Shown in pieces: positions 50,821 through 63,000 of a DNA stretch of 64,000 nucleotides; the first letter of the stretch is position 1, and each line of letters begins with the position of its first letter. The DNA is taken from NCBI GenBank assembly GCA_013400975.1, contig WBMZ01006342.1, forward strand, positions 179,960 through 243,959. The letters are read 5' to 3'. The notes below the pieces were generated by a model. That model saw only the letters and a list, made by a program, of their open reading frames with translations, had not been told where the DNA came from and did not search any database. The stretch is from Atrichornis clamosus (Eukaryota > Chordata > Aves > Passeriformes > Menuridae). The position numbers and the translations under genes were made by a program.

Positions 50821-53800
50821 TTTAGCTCATTCTGGGGGGTTTACACTAAGGCTAGATAGCTGTTAGATTCACTTGAGCCCCAAGATTCACTTTGCCCTTC
50901 ATAAACTGGTCAGAAACCTCCTTGCTGTAGCTATGCCACTAACATCTTTCAGATTGTTTTGGAAAACTCCTTCATCCTGTCACCAACACCTGGTATTAAC
51001 TAGTGAGAGCTGATCTGGAGGCCCCTTTTGTATTGCAAGCATGCAGCTGACCCTCTGGCCAAATGCAAGGGAGATTTGCAGCATGTCAGACAAATCCATT
51101 AGAAGAAAAGGCCACAAGCAATGTAAAGCAGTAGATTAAACAACTAAAGAAATAACAGCATACTGCAATGAATGCTAATGTTTGTTCTACCTGTATGCTT
51201 GGGCATTGGGGAGGAATTTGCTGCAGATTCACACATGAGAGAGTGGTGTCTGAGTGAAGGCCTTGTGGCCTTTGCTGGAAGGATGGCAAGAGGTGCCAGC
51301 TGAGAACCTGCCTAGAGTTTGCTTTTGGAAGAGCTGTCTCTATAGCACAAAGAGGACGTGGGAAGGAGAAAGCAGATGCTTCTCTGAGCACATGGTGCAA
51401 CTGCTGCACCTTCCAATTAGACTTGGCAGCAGCCTAATGCCTGTCTGTTGGCACCTCTACCCTGTGCAGACATTTGTGGCAGAGGAGCTGAGGTTAACCC
51501 CTATGCCAGCACACACATATACTGCAGTCAGCAAAACCTGATATCTGGGGGTTGTTAGAGATGTGTTCTGTTCACTCTGTTGTACTCTTCCCAGCTCATC
51601 CTCAAGAATCCTGTCAGATCAGCAGGACCCCCTACCACATCTTGACCAAGATCTTCCAGAAAGCCAAAGAAAGGAAGGGAGATCTACTCCTCCTTAGCAG
51701 TTACTTGTGCCATAACAGAATGTAATATTTTTTAGGAGCAATTATGATCAACTGCATTCAACCTAAATGAAGGTGCTAAAATGCACTTTAGAAACAGCAG
51801 TAAAAATTGCTGCATCAGTTCTGGAAGCTGAAGTAGTTGGTAGCAGGCACGGTTGAGATGAGGCAAACAATGAAGAAGCTGCAAAAGAGACCTTCACATT
51901 TACTCTGATTTAACTTGATGGGAAAACCGCAGTGAGGGTGAGGAGGCAGGGAAACATGCGTGTTTTATTCCAATTCCCTTTAACGTTTCCAAATCCCCAC
52001 TAAGAGCGCTTCTGGATCTGCTTGTTCTGGTTCCTGCATTTAGGATTTCACTCTTCTCAAAAACGCTGTACTGCCTGTTTTGAGCTGCCTGCCTGCATTA
52101 ACCAGGGTGAGCCCTTTCCCAGAGCCTCTCTGGCAGCTGGCAGTGCTGCCATCTAGCAGGGCTAGGGGGACTGGGCACTCTGGCTGCTGCAGGACTGTTA
52201 GGCTTTCCTTGATTTATAGTTGGAAAAGAAATGCTTCAGGTTGGTAAATGGCACATAAGGGTCTTGGCCTAAGCGTGAATTGCTCTGGAAAATCTGAGCA
52301 GTATCTTTTTTGCCACTCTCAAGTATTCAAGGGACATGATAATTTACACCTACAGTTTTAGCTGGTGCATTTTTTTCATACTCAACCAAGATGCTTTTGC
52401 TACTAAGGGGAAAAAGAAGATGAATAATTATACCATAATATAGACTAACCTCCCTGCTAAACTAAAAAGCATAAAATCTCTTTTCAGCCCACAAATGAAA
52501 TTACACTGGGCTGAAGGCACAGGAACGTAAGAAAGAGCCTTAGCAAGAGGGATAACTGTAAGCAATGAGAGCTCATTTTGAGTAATACACAAAAATCCTT
52601 TGTTTAGCCCTGTAGATACATAGTTGGAAACACAATGTAAATCTTTCATGGAAAAGCACATTGATAAAAGTAACACATAAAATTAGCTAAGGCTCCTCTG
52701 TAAATTGATGAGACAACTGGTTTGCTTCGCATCTTCAAACACAGAAATGTGAAGGCAGAACTGCCAGGGGTCCATTGCAGACACAGTGCAGAGGACTAGA
52801 GGCAAAGAGTTGTTGAGTGCTGTGCAGTTAAGGGGTCAGCCTGGTACTGCAGGAGGATTTAGTCCTAAATATAGCAAGGGCTATCCTGGGAGACAAGAGT
52901 GGGCTGCCGGGAGTCTAACGCCATATGAGCAGCTTTAGGTTTTGAGAACAATGATCATGGCTAAGAGGCTGATTCTCTCAATATGGGCCAAATCCTGGCT
53001 ACTGGCAAAAAGCCCATGTGAAGAGGTTTTGCCTGGGAGGAGGGGACAACTTCCTCTAGCATTTGGAAGACTGGCATTTCTTTCCCAAACAATACAATAT
53101 ATAGGAGTTGCAGCAACAAAGACGAGATTTTTCACTCCTATGTGTGCTGTGGTACCGCTGTGAGGTGTAACTACTTAACCTTTTTGGTCAATACCCTGAC
53201 ACCTGCAGGCTATCTGCAGTTTCCTCTTTGTTTTCTCTGTGGAAAATCCTACCAAAAAGCTGAACTGTGCCATGGAGAGGAACATGCAGAATTCCTCACA
53301 GAGCAGAAGGAAATTTTACTGCAGTGGGGCAGTCTACGTCCCATAGGAGTTGGTGACAGAGCAGGATACAGCCCTACAGAAACAAGCAGAACACAGCTTC
53401 TGAGTAAAGGTGGCTATGCTGAGATAGGGAACACCAGCCCTGCTTGGATGCCTACCTAGAGAACACGTCCTGGAGAGATAAACAGTTTTTCATGCCTCAT
53501 CAATATCTTAACTGTAAGATATCAGCTGCTGTGTCATCTTGGACTACCTTTAAGTGATTGAGCTCAAGCTCTTGGAGTTCAAATCTGTATTGAAATCTTC
53601 TGTTTGCCAACAAAGATCCTGACATCCTGACAGCTCACATTCATACCTGCTATGGGCTGAGAAGAGATGCGAAATGCATTGCTGATAAATCTTCCCAGGA
53701 TTTAAAAAAAATCTTTAATTAGAAGTGTGAACACTTAGAAAGGTAACAACCCCTTAAAAAATTAAAGACCACAATGTTCCTGCAGCACATGGGTTTGGCA

Positions 53801-55744
53801 GGAAGAGACCATACCCCTGAAGTCCATGACAAGTGGACCCATGGAGTCCTGGTTTCTTGATTAGAAAAGGATGCACTTGTAATCACTTTCACTTCCTATT
53901 TGGGAGAAACAGAACAGTATCAGCAGCTTCCTGATCTTCACATGAAGATGAAATTCTCTTGCTCTGGAGAAGCATGAACATGCAGTGGTTTCTTGCTTTC
54001 AAGAAGCACAGTGCACACTACTGGCACTAGCGTCCCGGAATCTGAGTGCTGAATTCAATTTTTAAGCAAGCTAGAGACTTTGCCACGTAATCCATCTAAA
54101 GGTATTTTTTGGAGGTAGGAAATGTCAGGCACTGAGGCACTGTTAATGCTCATGCATGTAGTTTTAGACAGCTTGGCACAATCAGCACCCTGAATAACAG
54201 GCAGACTATTGTCCTGTGGGAACATGCTGACTGTTCTTGTTACCCCATTCCCATGATCTTTCATTTGGAGAGATCTGTTGCCTTCTGTCACTGTGTCTGC
54301 AGGGAGAGAGCTCACTCGTGACTTTTCCCTGGCCCCTTCTGCTTGTGTGTGACAGAAGGACATTAGCTTAGACAGTAGTTTGATCCCTGATGCCTTCAGA
54401 GACAGAAAGGCAACAGCAAGACAAAGGCTGGATGCTAGATGTTTTTTACATAACTGCTAACCACAAATTAAAATGGAAAGCAAAAGATAAAAGAAGTACT
54501 TTCTGATGGGTAGAGCATATGTACATTTTGAAAAAAAAACACCAACAAACCAAAATGGGAAAGTAATAACACAAAGTATCTGCTCCTGTGTAAACCTCTG
54601 CTTCAAGTCTTTTGTTTCCCGTTTTGTGCAGCATCAGATACGCCAGCATAAGCCTCCACCATAACTTTCCTATTTTTGACTCCAAACACCTAACTGCTCC
54701 TCTGGACGTATTTGTTGGGCTCTTGGTTAAAGATTCTGTTTTGTTGTAGGTTGTTTTTAAAAATCCATAAAGGAAGGGACTAGCATTTTTGCTTTAAAGT
54801 GTAACGAATACACAACAACAGTGAGACTCTCTTTTCTACAGTTACCATAACCCAAAAACAAGGAAGACTACCAGAGTGCAGCGTAAGGAAGGATTTTCTC
54901 CTCCAGTCCCACAGAATCAGAGCCCAGGAAAGAGAAAGAAATAAAGGTCAAGTAAGTCGTTGTGCAGTCCCTAACCTCCATAGGAAGGTGCAGGCTGTTC
55001 AAACCCTCCAGGAGCCCTGGGCACACCATCCATGTATAAATACTGGTGCAGTGCAGCACTGCTTTCAGTTCCCCATAGCGCAGGCACCAGGTGTATGAGC
55101 AGCACTGGCTCAGGTGGACTTGTACCCCTCTTTGAGGCAGAGCACCATGGTCTGCCCCATGTTCCCTTGCTGCCTGCCTGCACTGACAACCAGAGCTGCT
55201 TTGCCCTGATTCTCCATCCTTAGTCATCATTCTTTACAGGCATGCTTGTAACTGGGGTGACTGGGTGAAACTTTAAGAAAATACGAATAATGTTTCTTCA
55301 AGTTCTTACATAAAGGATGATACAGACACACAATGAATGATTATTTTCATGTTTTCCTTGCATGCTGTGATTTTGCTCCAGACCTACAAAAGGAGTTCTT
55401 TATGCCCACTGAATAGACACCAGGCATATACTACTCTATATACTCACTTTCACATCTTGTGCATGCTTGAAAAGACAAAGTCAAGAGAACTCACCCCTAA
55501 TTTTCCCTTCTTGGTAGAAAACAACATTTCACTTCCAAGAGATCCTTGCTTAAACTTGGAGTTTGGTTTTGAATTCAACAGGATCCTGTCAAGTTTTGTC
55601 AACACCTCCAGCTTCCTGGTACAACCAGAATGCAACTGACAACTGACTACTGATGAATCCTGCAAGGACTTGTATCTCTATCAGAGTCCAGAACAAGCAG
55701 AACCAACACCTGGGGCAGCTGAGAGAATGAACTGGGCCCAAATC

Positions 55745-55962
55745 TCAAATATATAGACTAGATTTAATGAAGAAATTTTTTACACTGAAGGTGGTGAAAC
55801 ACTGGAACAGGTTGCTCAGAGAGGTGGGGGATGCCCCATCCCTGGTCAAGGTCAAGTGGGACAGGGCTCTGAGAAACCTGATCTAGTTGAAGCTGACCCT
55901 GCTCACTGCAAGGGGGCTGGACTAGATAAAGGTGCCTCTCATCTCAAATTATTCTATGATTC
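55745..55962 (+). mobile_element. CR1 LINE 3'-end fragment
   Basis: About 220 bases matching the last coding part and 3' UTR of CR1: gaagaaattttttacactga, gaacaggttgctcagagagg, gatgccccatccctgg, ggggctggactagataaagg and the tail attctatgattc. It is severely 5'-truncated, as is usual for CR1. Confidence 0.9.
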
Positions 55963-56829
55963 AAATCTGAGACAGGTACATTTCTGATTTGAGCTGCCTG
56001 GAGTTTGGCATTTTGGTCTAAATCTGCCCTGGAATTAGTCAAGGATCTGCAAAGTACAGTTAAAATCCCTAACTGAGCCTGGATTAGAACTGAATTTCCC
56101 TGAATCATCTTCACAGAAACAACAGCTGATTAGTTCAGGTAAAGGAATGTCAATCTAAACCTCTATTTTATTTATTAAAGAATAAAAATAAACAAAGAAA
56201 ACAGAAAAGCAATTCTAAAGACAACTGTGTGGCTTACCTTACTCTAGTATTCCTGGCTCTGAAGCCTACCAGTAAATGCAAACTAAATGTCCCTACAAAC
56301 ATTACTATGAGGACACACAATGCATTCTTGTGATACTGGCTCCCAACACCAAGGGACTGAGAAAGGGATTAAAGACCTTCTGAAGGCAGAAGCACAGTCC
56401 AGGGGAGGCAAGGAGATGCTTGATGGGGGTAGGGAAAGAATGGTTAAGAAACCAATAACGTGTTGTACAGATAAGCCATAATTGTCACTCACAGCTCTGT
56501 GTTCCCATGTTAAAGATGAATTACTTTGGCTGTCAGCAGCTTCATTAGCCAAAAGAGGCCATTCAGATGGACCCAAACCTATTTACTTTCCAGAGCTGGT
56601 GGTGCCTGCTGCATATTGCAGGGCCCCACACTGGTTGTTCAGTGATGCTGATAACTCCTGTGGGAGCTTACATCCTGCTAAGTACTTCGCTGTTTAATTG
56701 AACTGACCTTTCCTGACAGTGCCCCTTGTATTAAAAGCTGCTTTACTCCCCAGTGAAAATGGTTTGATAATCATAATATTTTACTCTGAGGACAGTTGTT
56801 TAAGAGCAGAAAATAATCAGCTAAATTCG

Positions 56830-57175
56830 TAGGCTCCCCTCTGCAGGGGCCCAGCACTAAAATGACAGGAGGTGCTGCAGACCAAGATAGTGGGCAGAGC
56901 TGACAATGAGGACAGAGCCAGGAGCAGTGCTGTGCTGATCGAGGATGGGGACACCAACAAACTGGACAGCTGGGGAGGGGAGTGCAAGCTGAGCCAGCAC
57001 AGCACGCTCTGCTCAGAGCCAAGATGTGCTGGCACAGCTTGCGCCAGGCACGGGGTGGGCGATGGCACCTGTGGGAGCCACAGCAAGAGGCGCAGCTCTG
57101 TGCAAGCCCAGCAGTGCAGGAGTGCAGAGCGCAGCAGCACTGAGGGACGCACAGCAGGGCAAGGATCTTAAGTGA
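56830..57175. other. GC-rich block in the long RGS6 intron
   Basis: About 345 bases markedly richer in G and C than the flanks (for example ctggacagctggggagggga and gcgccaggcacggggtgggc). Long frames run on both strands (99 codons plus, 161 codons minus). Neither resembles a known family, and both are explained by composition. It could be an old inserted element or a local GC island. Confidence 0.4.
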
Positions 57176-59892
57176 GATGGGAAGATGGCAAAACACTTGC
57201 TTCTGTGGTACAGAAATCCATCTCAGAGAGAAGTCTGTCTGAAATAATAAATGCACACCAAATTCAGGTTTGGATTAGAAGCCCTTTGAGGACAGAGATT
57301 TGGAGCTGAGATTTTCTTAGAGGAACCATTTGCTTTCAGACCATGAGTGGTCTGGGAAGAAAGATGTCTGATGAGAGAGCCCCTTTTTCCCTGTTTTCAT
57401 CTAGGCTAGTTGCCTTACCAGATGGTTAAGCAGCATCTCAGAAAGCTCTTTGGGGCTGGGAGCCAAGGTTGTGCAAAGAAGCACACCCATGGAGACTGCT
57501 AAGCACCTGATACAAATGATGCTTTGCTTTCAACTTCCTGTTATAAAGTTTTGCTAGCCTGAATGTGCTCTGCTACACCTTGCCCCTCCCAAGTACAGTA
57601 ATGTGTCCATTTCCAGTGCTTTTTATACAGAATTGGCATTTCATGGGTCTCTCAAGTCATAACTACAGTGCCACATCACCTTCTCCTGTTCTTCCACCGC
57701 AGGAGTACTGAATTAATTTTCTCAATTCAGCCAACACTTCTCCTTCCTCTTAGTCTTAGTGTCTCAGAGCTGCAGGCATTCAAAGAATGTGCTGTTGAGT
57801 AAACTAAATTTTTTCCTGTTCCTTACTTACAAGGACATTTCAGTTGTTTTCCTCTTTGTGCTAAAGCTACACAGGACAGGACAACACTCATATTTTCCCT
57901 CCCACAGAGGGTGTTTTGACTGGTTGTGTCTGGTTGAGTCCCTAGGAATGTGGGATGTGTGGGAGCTCCCATGGGCTCCTGGTGCCAGGGTGCTGAGATA
58001 AGGCAGCTGCTGCAGATTCAAGGACAAGAGCCTCCATGGTAGCAGGGATGACCTGCGAGAGACACCCAGACAGCACCTGGGAGATTTAGAGCGCACTGGG
58101 GCCATCAGCATTGGCTCCCAGGCAGTGGATGTGCAAACAAAAATGCCCCTTCTCCAGGATGACCCAGTAAAAGCCAACATTGGTCCAGCTCTGCCAGGAC
58201 ACTACACCCTTCAGCAGTGTCCTGTTTCTTCCTGCTTTTGTTAGACAGCCTTCTCAGCTATCCAGTCAAGCAGTCACAAACAGTTTGCTTGACCTTTGGA
58301 GAGCTACCAGAAGCCCACTGCACAAGAAGGTAACTGGGCTCACCTTCCACATTGTGCTGTCCTCTTGGCATAGATTCAATCTCCAAGATAACCATAGCTG
58401 GCCCTGAAGGTCTACCTTTGCCTCATACTCTGTATCTGTGAACCACAACAGATGAATTGAGGACATCTGGCAGTGTCAAAATCCTCTGAAACAAAATTAA
58501 CCCAAGGAGCTAAAACTGCAGTCTAACTGCAACGGCTCCAGCTTGATTTTCTCAACTCCCCTTTGAATGGCAATTACATTGTGAACTGATCAGCTCAAGG
58601 CTAAATCCTTCATGTCTTCTTCTAATTAAATACTCATTGTCTAAACATTCATCTTATTCTTAGTACTTCTACTTATCAATTTAATCAATTCCCCCATTAT
58701 TCACCTATCTGCTTTAGTGTGAATTTTGCCATCATCATTTTTTTCAGGTGATGCAAGAAGTTCTTTTTCACTACAACTTCCAAGCAAAGAATACATCTTA
58801 GCCAGAATGTCTTCATACTCCTGTATTTCTCAGTTTCAAAAAGGACATTTAAGATGCCTGATATTCACAGGGGATTGCCTTGAAACTTCACGTACATTCC
58901 TTCTATGTTGGCCCCAAGGAGCAAGACTGCATTCAGGAAAATGCAGTATTCAATGCTGGTTTGAAAAATTCATTGTCTAACCTTGTATAAGTGGTCCACA
59001 ACATCTCCCCGGAGATGAAAATATTTTGTTAGTGGAGTATTTTGAAGAACTGCCTTTGAATTCCAATTTAAAAAAACCCCAAAACAAACCAGAAATTCTT
59101 TTCATTTGCTGTTGGTTTTACTACATCTTTTGATAAAAACTATTATGAGGAGGATATCTTTTAATTGTGTCCCTAGTAATATTCACCAAATGCTCCCTTT
59201 TTCTTTTTTAATAATTACAAAATTATATTTTCACTTTCACAGAAGGTTATGCAGCTTTATCCTTGCTTTCAACAGTTTTTCTCAAATTATCTATTTTCCT
59301 CAAGGCATTTTCTGTGTACAGTTTATCTGTAAAATTTCCCTGATAAATCTGAAGCCCTTAGGAGGGAAGGATTAAGCTCACTGCATTGCCTACTGTCCTA
59401 TCATTACTCTAAGGTATTGTCTGGTGGACAAATTTCTAGCTGTGTTGGAGGGAGCTGCTGCATTTGGGGTTTGGCAGGGGGATATAATTAGCTATAGATA
59501 AATAAACTATAGAAAAAGTGTATTAGCCAGGATTTTGATATGGTATCAGCCATTCTGTAAATATGCCCGACTTTGATGACAGGTAGTACAGAGAGACAAA
59601 CTGAACTGTATAGCACTCTTCCACCTATGCTTTCTCTGAGACATGGCTCCAGCTTGCAGCACCTTGCAGACTCGTAGATTTTGGAACACTTGTCCCCAGA
59701 GGAGCATTAGCCTGTTGTAACAGATAGATTCAAGGAAAATATAATTTACCCAGCTTGAATAGATATCCTCAAAGTCACGACAAACTGTGCGTCTCCTTTT
59801 TCTTACAAGCGAGCAGTGACAATGTGATAGTGGAATATCACCTTAAAACTGAAAGTTCCATTAGCAGTAGTTCCATAAAACCAAAAACTAAC

Positions 59893-60079
59893 CTGTGCAT
59901 CTTCATATGTATATCTCCCTGGGTCTTTGACATTTTGGCTTGTTTTCTCATAGCTGTGGGAATCCAGGTTGATAGCACTTTGGGCCCCAGGAGCTAGAAA
60001 CTCTTGCCAGATTTCTTCCACTCTGGTGGTCACATCCTGTAAAGGTTGTTTCTTGAGATCTTGGACAGCCAACCAAAAC
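59893..60079 (-). CDS. RGS6: RGS6 exon: first RGS-domain exon in the window
   Basis: Internal coding exon of RGS6, which speeds GTP hydrolysis on Galpha-i/o and works with Gbeta5. Read on the minus strand, it starts with one base completing a split codon (AG|G, Arg) and encodes 62 full residues, from [10 protein letters not shown] through [11 protein letters not shown] and [10 protein letters not shown] to GRYTYEDAQ. This is the middle of an R7-type RGS domain. The Asn in INLDS matches the Asn of RGS4 that reaches the Galpha active site. The acceptor follows a T-rich tract ending TAGTACAG and the donor is CAG|GTTAGT. A second AG five bases upstream (CCTAG) would shift the frame, so I chose the inner one. 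The next exon continues exactly in frame (DAQ|EHI). RGS7 is the closest alternative, but the downstream exons fit RGS6. The previous exon is not in the window. Confidence 0.95.
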
Positions 60080-63000
60080 CTGTACTAGGCAAAAATTAAA
60101 AGGGCAGAAAAGAAAGACAGAAATCTAGGTAAGATTTTGTGAATAAGCCTGGGCAGAGTCCCAAAACACAGAGAACCTGACGCTGCATCGATCAGAATTC
60201 ACAGAAGACTCTCCATTTAGCACGATTTCAGGGGGAAGGGGTGATGTACTTTACACCAATCCCTTACACTGTGGCTAAGATCAGAACACTGACTTTAAGA
60301 AGAGATACATTCTTATTCAAACTGCCCCTGCCGAAGTGTCAGATGAGGTATGCAAACAGGAAACCTCCAGAGCCATGCAGCTGGAGGAAGGGAGCAGGCT
60401 TTGCCTCCCACAGCCCTGCTGCAATGTGCTGGTCATTCCTGCCTAGGAGTGGTCATCCAGAGCAGAGAACAAACTTGATATAATTTCCAGTGTGAAGTTG
60501 TAGCAATGGTGTTTAGAGAAAACATTTTTTTTCTTTTTTTTTTGACTTGTAAACTGCCCAGCATTCAGATGGATGCTATGAGAAAAGATGCATCTTGTCA
60601 AGCCATACTCCAGTTTTACAGGGATATTTTCTTGACTAGGCCAGGCTTATGGACTAAAATAAGTTCATAAACATTGAGAAGATAATCTCTTTGATGGCTA
60701 AGGGCATAATCCACATCTTCATCTGTGAAACCAAAGGCCACAGAATATTTTGGCAAGAGTGACATGTATGTCTTTTACCCTAGGAAAAAGAAAAGGCATT
60801 TTATTGGTGGTGCTAGTTTTACTTATTGTTGACAGAAATACACTCTTTCAGGTGATTCATTCAGAAGATGGATGGTGCCCAACAGCCTTTTGTTTGGTCA
60901 ACTTTATCTTCCAGCACGAAGGTATCTCTGACAGTTACCTGCCCTGAGTACCCAGATCCTTGTACCTGGCTGAACAGGTACAATAGTGCTCTGTAAGGAG
61001 TGCTGAGGGCTACAGGGAAAATAGCTATGGAAGGGACCTTGGCAACCACCTGAAATAACCAGCTCTTTCCCACTCCCTGGCAAAGGAGCCCATTGTCCAG
61101 GGAGGGCAGGGTTCGCCTTTGCTGCCCCTGCCCTGCACTGCTCTTATGAACTCCCTCTGCTTGGCAGACTGCAGAGGGGACAGGGTTTGTCTGGGTCACT
61201 GCTTGTTCAGGGTATCCTCAAGAGCTGCACAACTTGGAAAATCCTGTGTCTCCCTTATAAACTTGTTGAACTTTAACTGAAATCCTGATTTCTCACCCCG
61301 AGTGATTCAATGGTGTCAGTGTGCTGCCACTAAAGCAAATGTTCCTCCATAGTGGAAGGAGTAAGATATGGTCTGTCCCAAACAAAAATCCTGATGGCAG
61401 TCAGGGTGAGTGGAGGAACAAGCAGCACGGTAAGTCTCCTGCTGTTTCTGAGCCTCACTTCCTTACCAGCTGCAGGCAGTAAAACACCCTGGAAACCATG
61501 GCATTATCACAATCAAATGAGGCTGCTACCCCCATTTAGCCTGGTAGCCTACTTGCAATAGAGGGAAACAGTCAATTTGGGGAAAAAATAACATCCACAC
61601 TGCATGCCAAGGCCAGGCTAAATCCTCCTTGCCTGTCCTCTGCTTCTCCCTAACCATCAGGGGGCCTAACGCCACAGCCCTGATTCACCCAAGCCACTTT
61701 GTATTCCTTCACGTGGTTTTCCCATCTCCTTGGCAGGCTGTCAGTAAAATGGCCTGGGGTACACTCAGACACTACATCAGTACCTGTGGAGTTGCATACT
61801 TGAGGTTCTCACACAGTGACATTTGATTTTATAAACCGAAATAGAGTATTTGGGGTTGATGGAAGGGTGTGCATGGTTGGTCCTCTTCCATCTTTGAGAG
61901 CTTAACTGCACCTGATGTCCTACCTTGTTATTTGAACTGTGACACCCCTACTTATCACATGCATGCAGAGAGTAAAGGATGGCACTCAGAGTGCACTAAT
62001 CTGATGCCATATGTGGCTTCTGTTATTTGAAAATACTGTATCATTCAATTTCAGATGCAATGAGAACATGTGAATGCAGAAAAGGCATAGGGAGAAAAGA
62101 TGCTAATCATTCCACAGAAGCTGGGACACTTCAGACAAACACTTGGCTAGAGAGAACGTTTTCTTCTGGCTTATCTTCTGCCCCCGGAGCCGGGGAGGCG
62201 GGCTGGGAAAGCACACTTGTGAGAGAACTGGGAACGCTGTGAAGTGACAGCTTGCCAGAACAGGAGCACCATCCATTTTAATAACCATTTGGCTCAATCT
62301 GAAAACCAACCAACCAGACCAACCTGACAGTAACAAGAACAAGCTCTTTTTACTGCAAGCAATTGTGAATTCATGCCCAAGGCTGGATGTCCTCTTCAAG
62401 GCAAAGGGGAGTTTTGTCTTGGTAAAAATTTCAAAGCTATTAACTATAGCTGGCATCTGAAAATCAAGGAACATCAAAGAGGGGTACCCGGCCCCAAAGC
62501 TTCAACTCCAAGGCAAATTCTCTGCCATGAGGAATCATTCTGAAGCCAATGAATAAGCAGGACTTCCTATGGGATTTACAGCATTTACACAAGAGAAGCA
62601 GGTATTTCTGCTCAAGAAAGAAGCCGACACACAATGACTGCACTGGGATTGCTGTTCAATTATAAAGTGCAAAGGCACTCTCTGAATCACTCCTGCAGTT
62701 TTTGACGCACAAGCCCAGCCTCAATTTCACAAGGAGTCAGGTGAAGATCCTGCATTGCCTCCTTCCTTTTTGTAGGAGACAGATTTCCAGTGGACAGCTT
62801 TTGCAGAGGGCAGGGGGCAATGGAGATGTCCTTGTGTGTCCTCTCCACAGGTGCCCTTTAAGCACAGGGACTGTCTGCACAGAGAGAACAGCAGCACTGA
62901 TCACAGGTTCTTTGTCCTTTATAAAACAGCATGTAAGGCCTGGAGAAGGCTGATAATATGGTGTCCTAAAGTGTTGTCAGCGGCCTAAACCATCCCATCC

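Larger units (their letters stand above)
44227..59892 (-). other. RGS6: RGS6 intron between the two RGS-domain exons
   Basis: A 15.7-kb intron with consensus ends (GTTAGT...CCCACAG). It holds an amniote-type old repeat at about 44365-44475, a 1.2-kb CR1 fragment at 49650-50820, a CR1 3' end at 55745-55962 and a GC-rich block at 56830-57175. The rest is unremarkable AT-rich sequence with short chance open frames. I saw no other exon. Confidence 0.9.
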
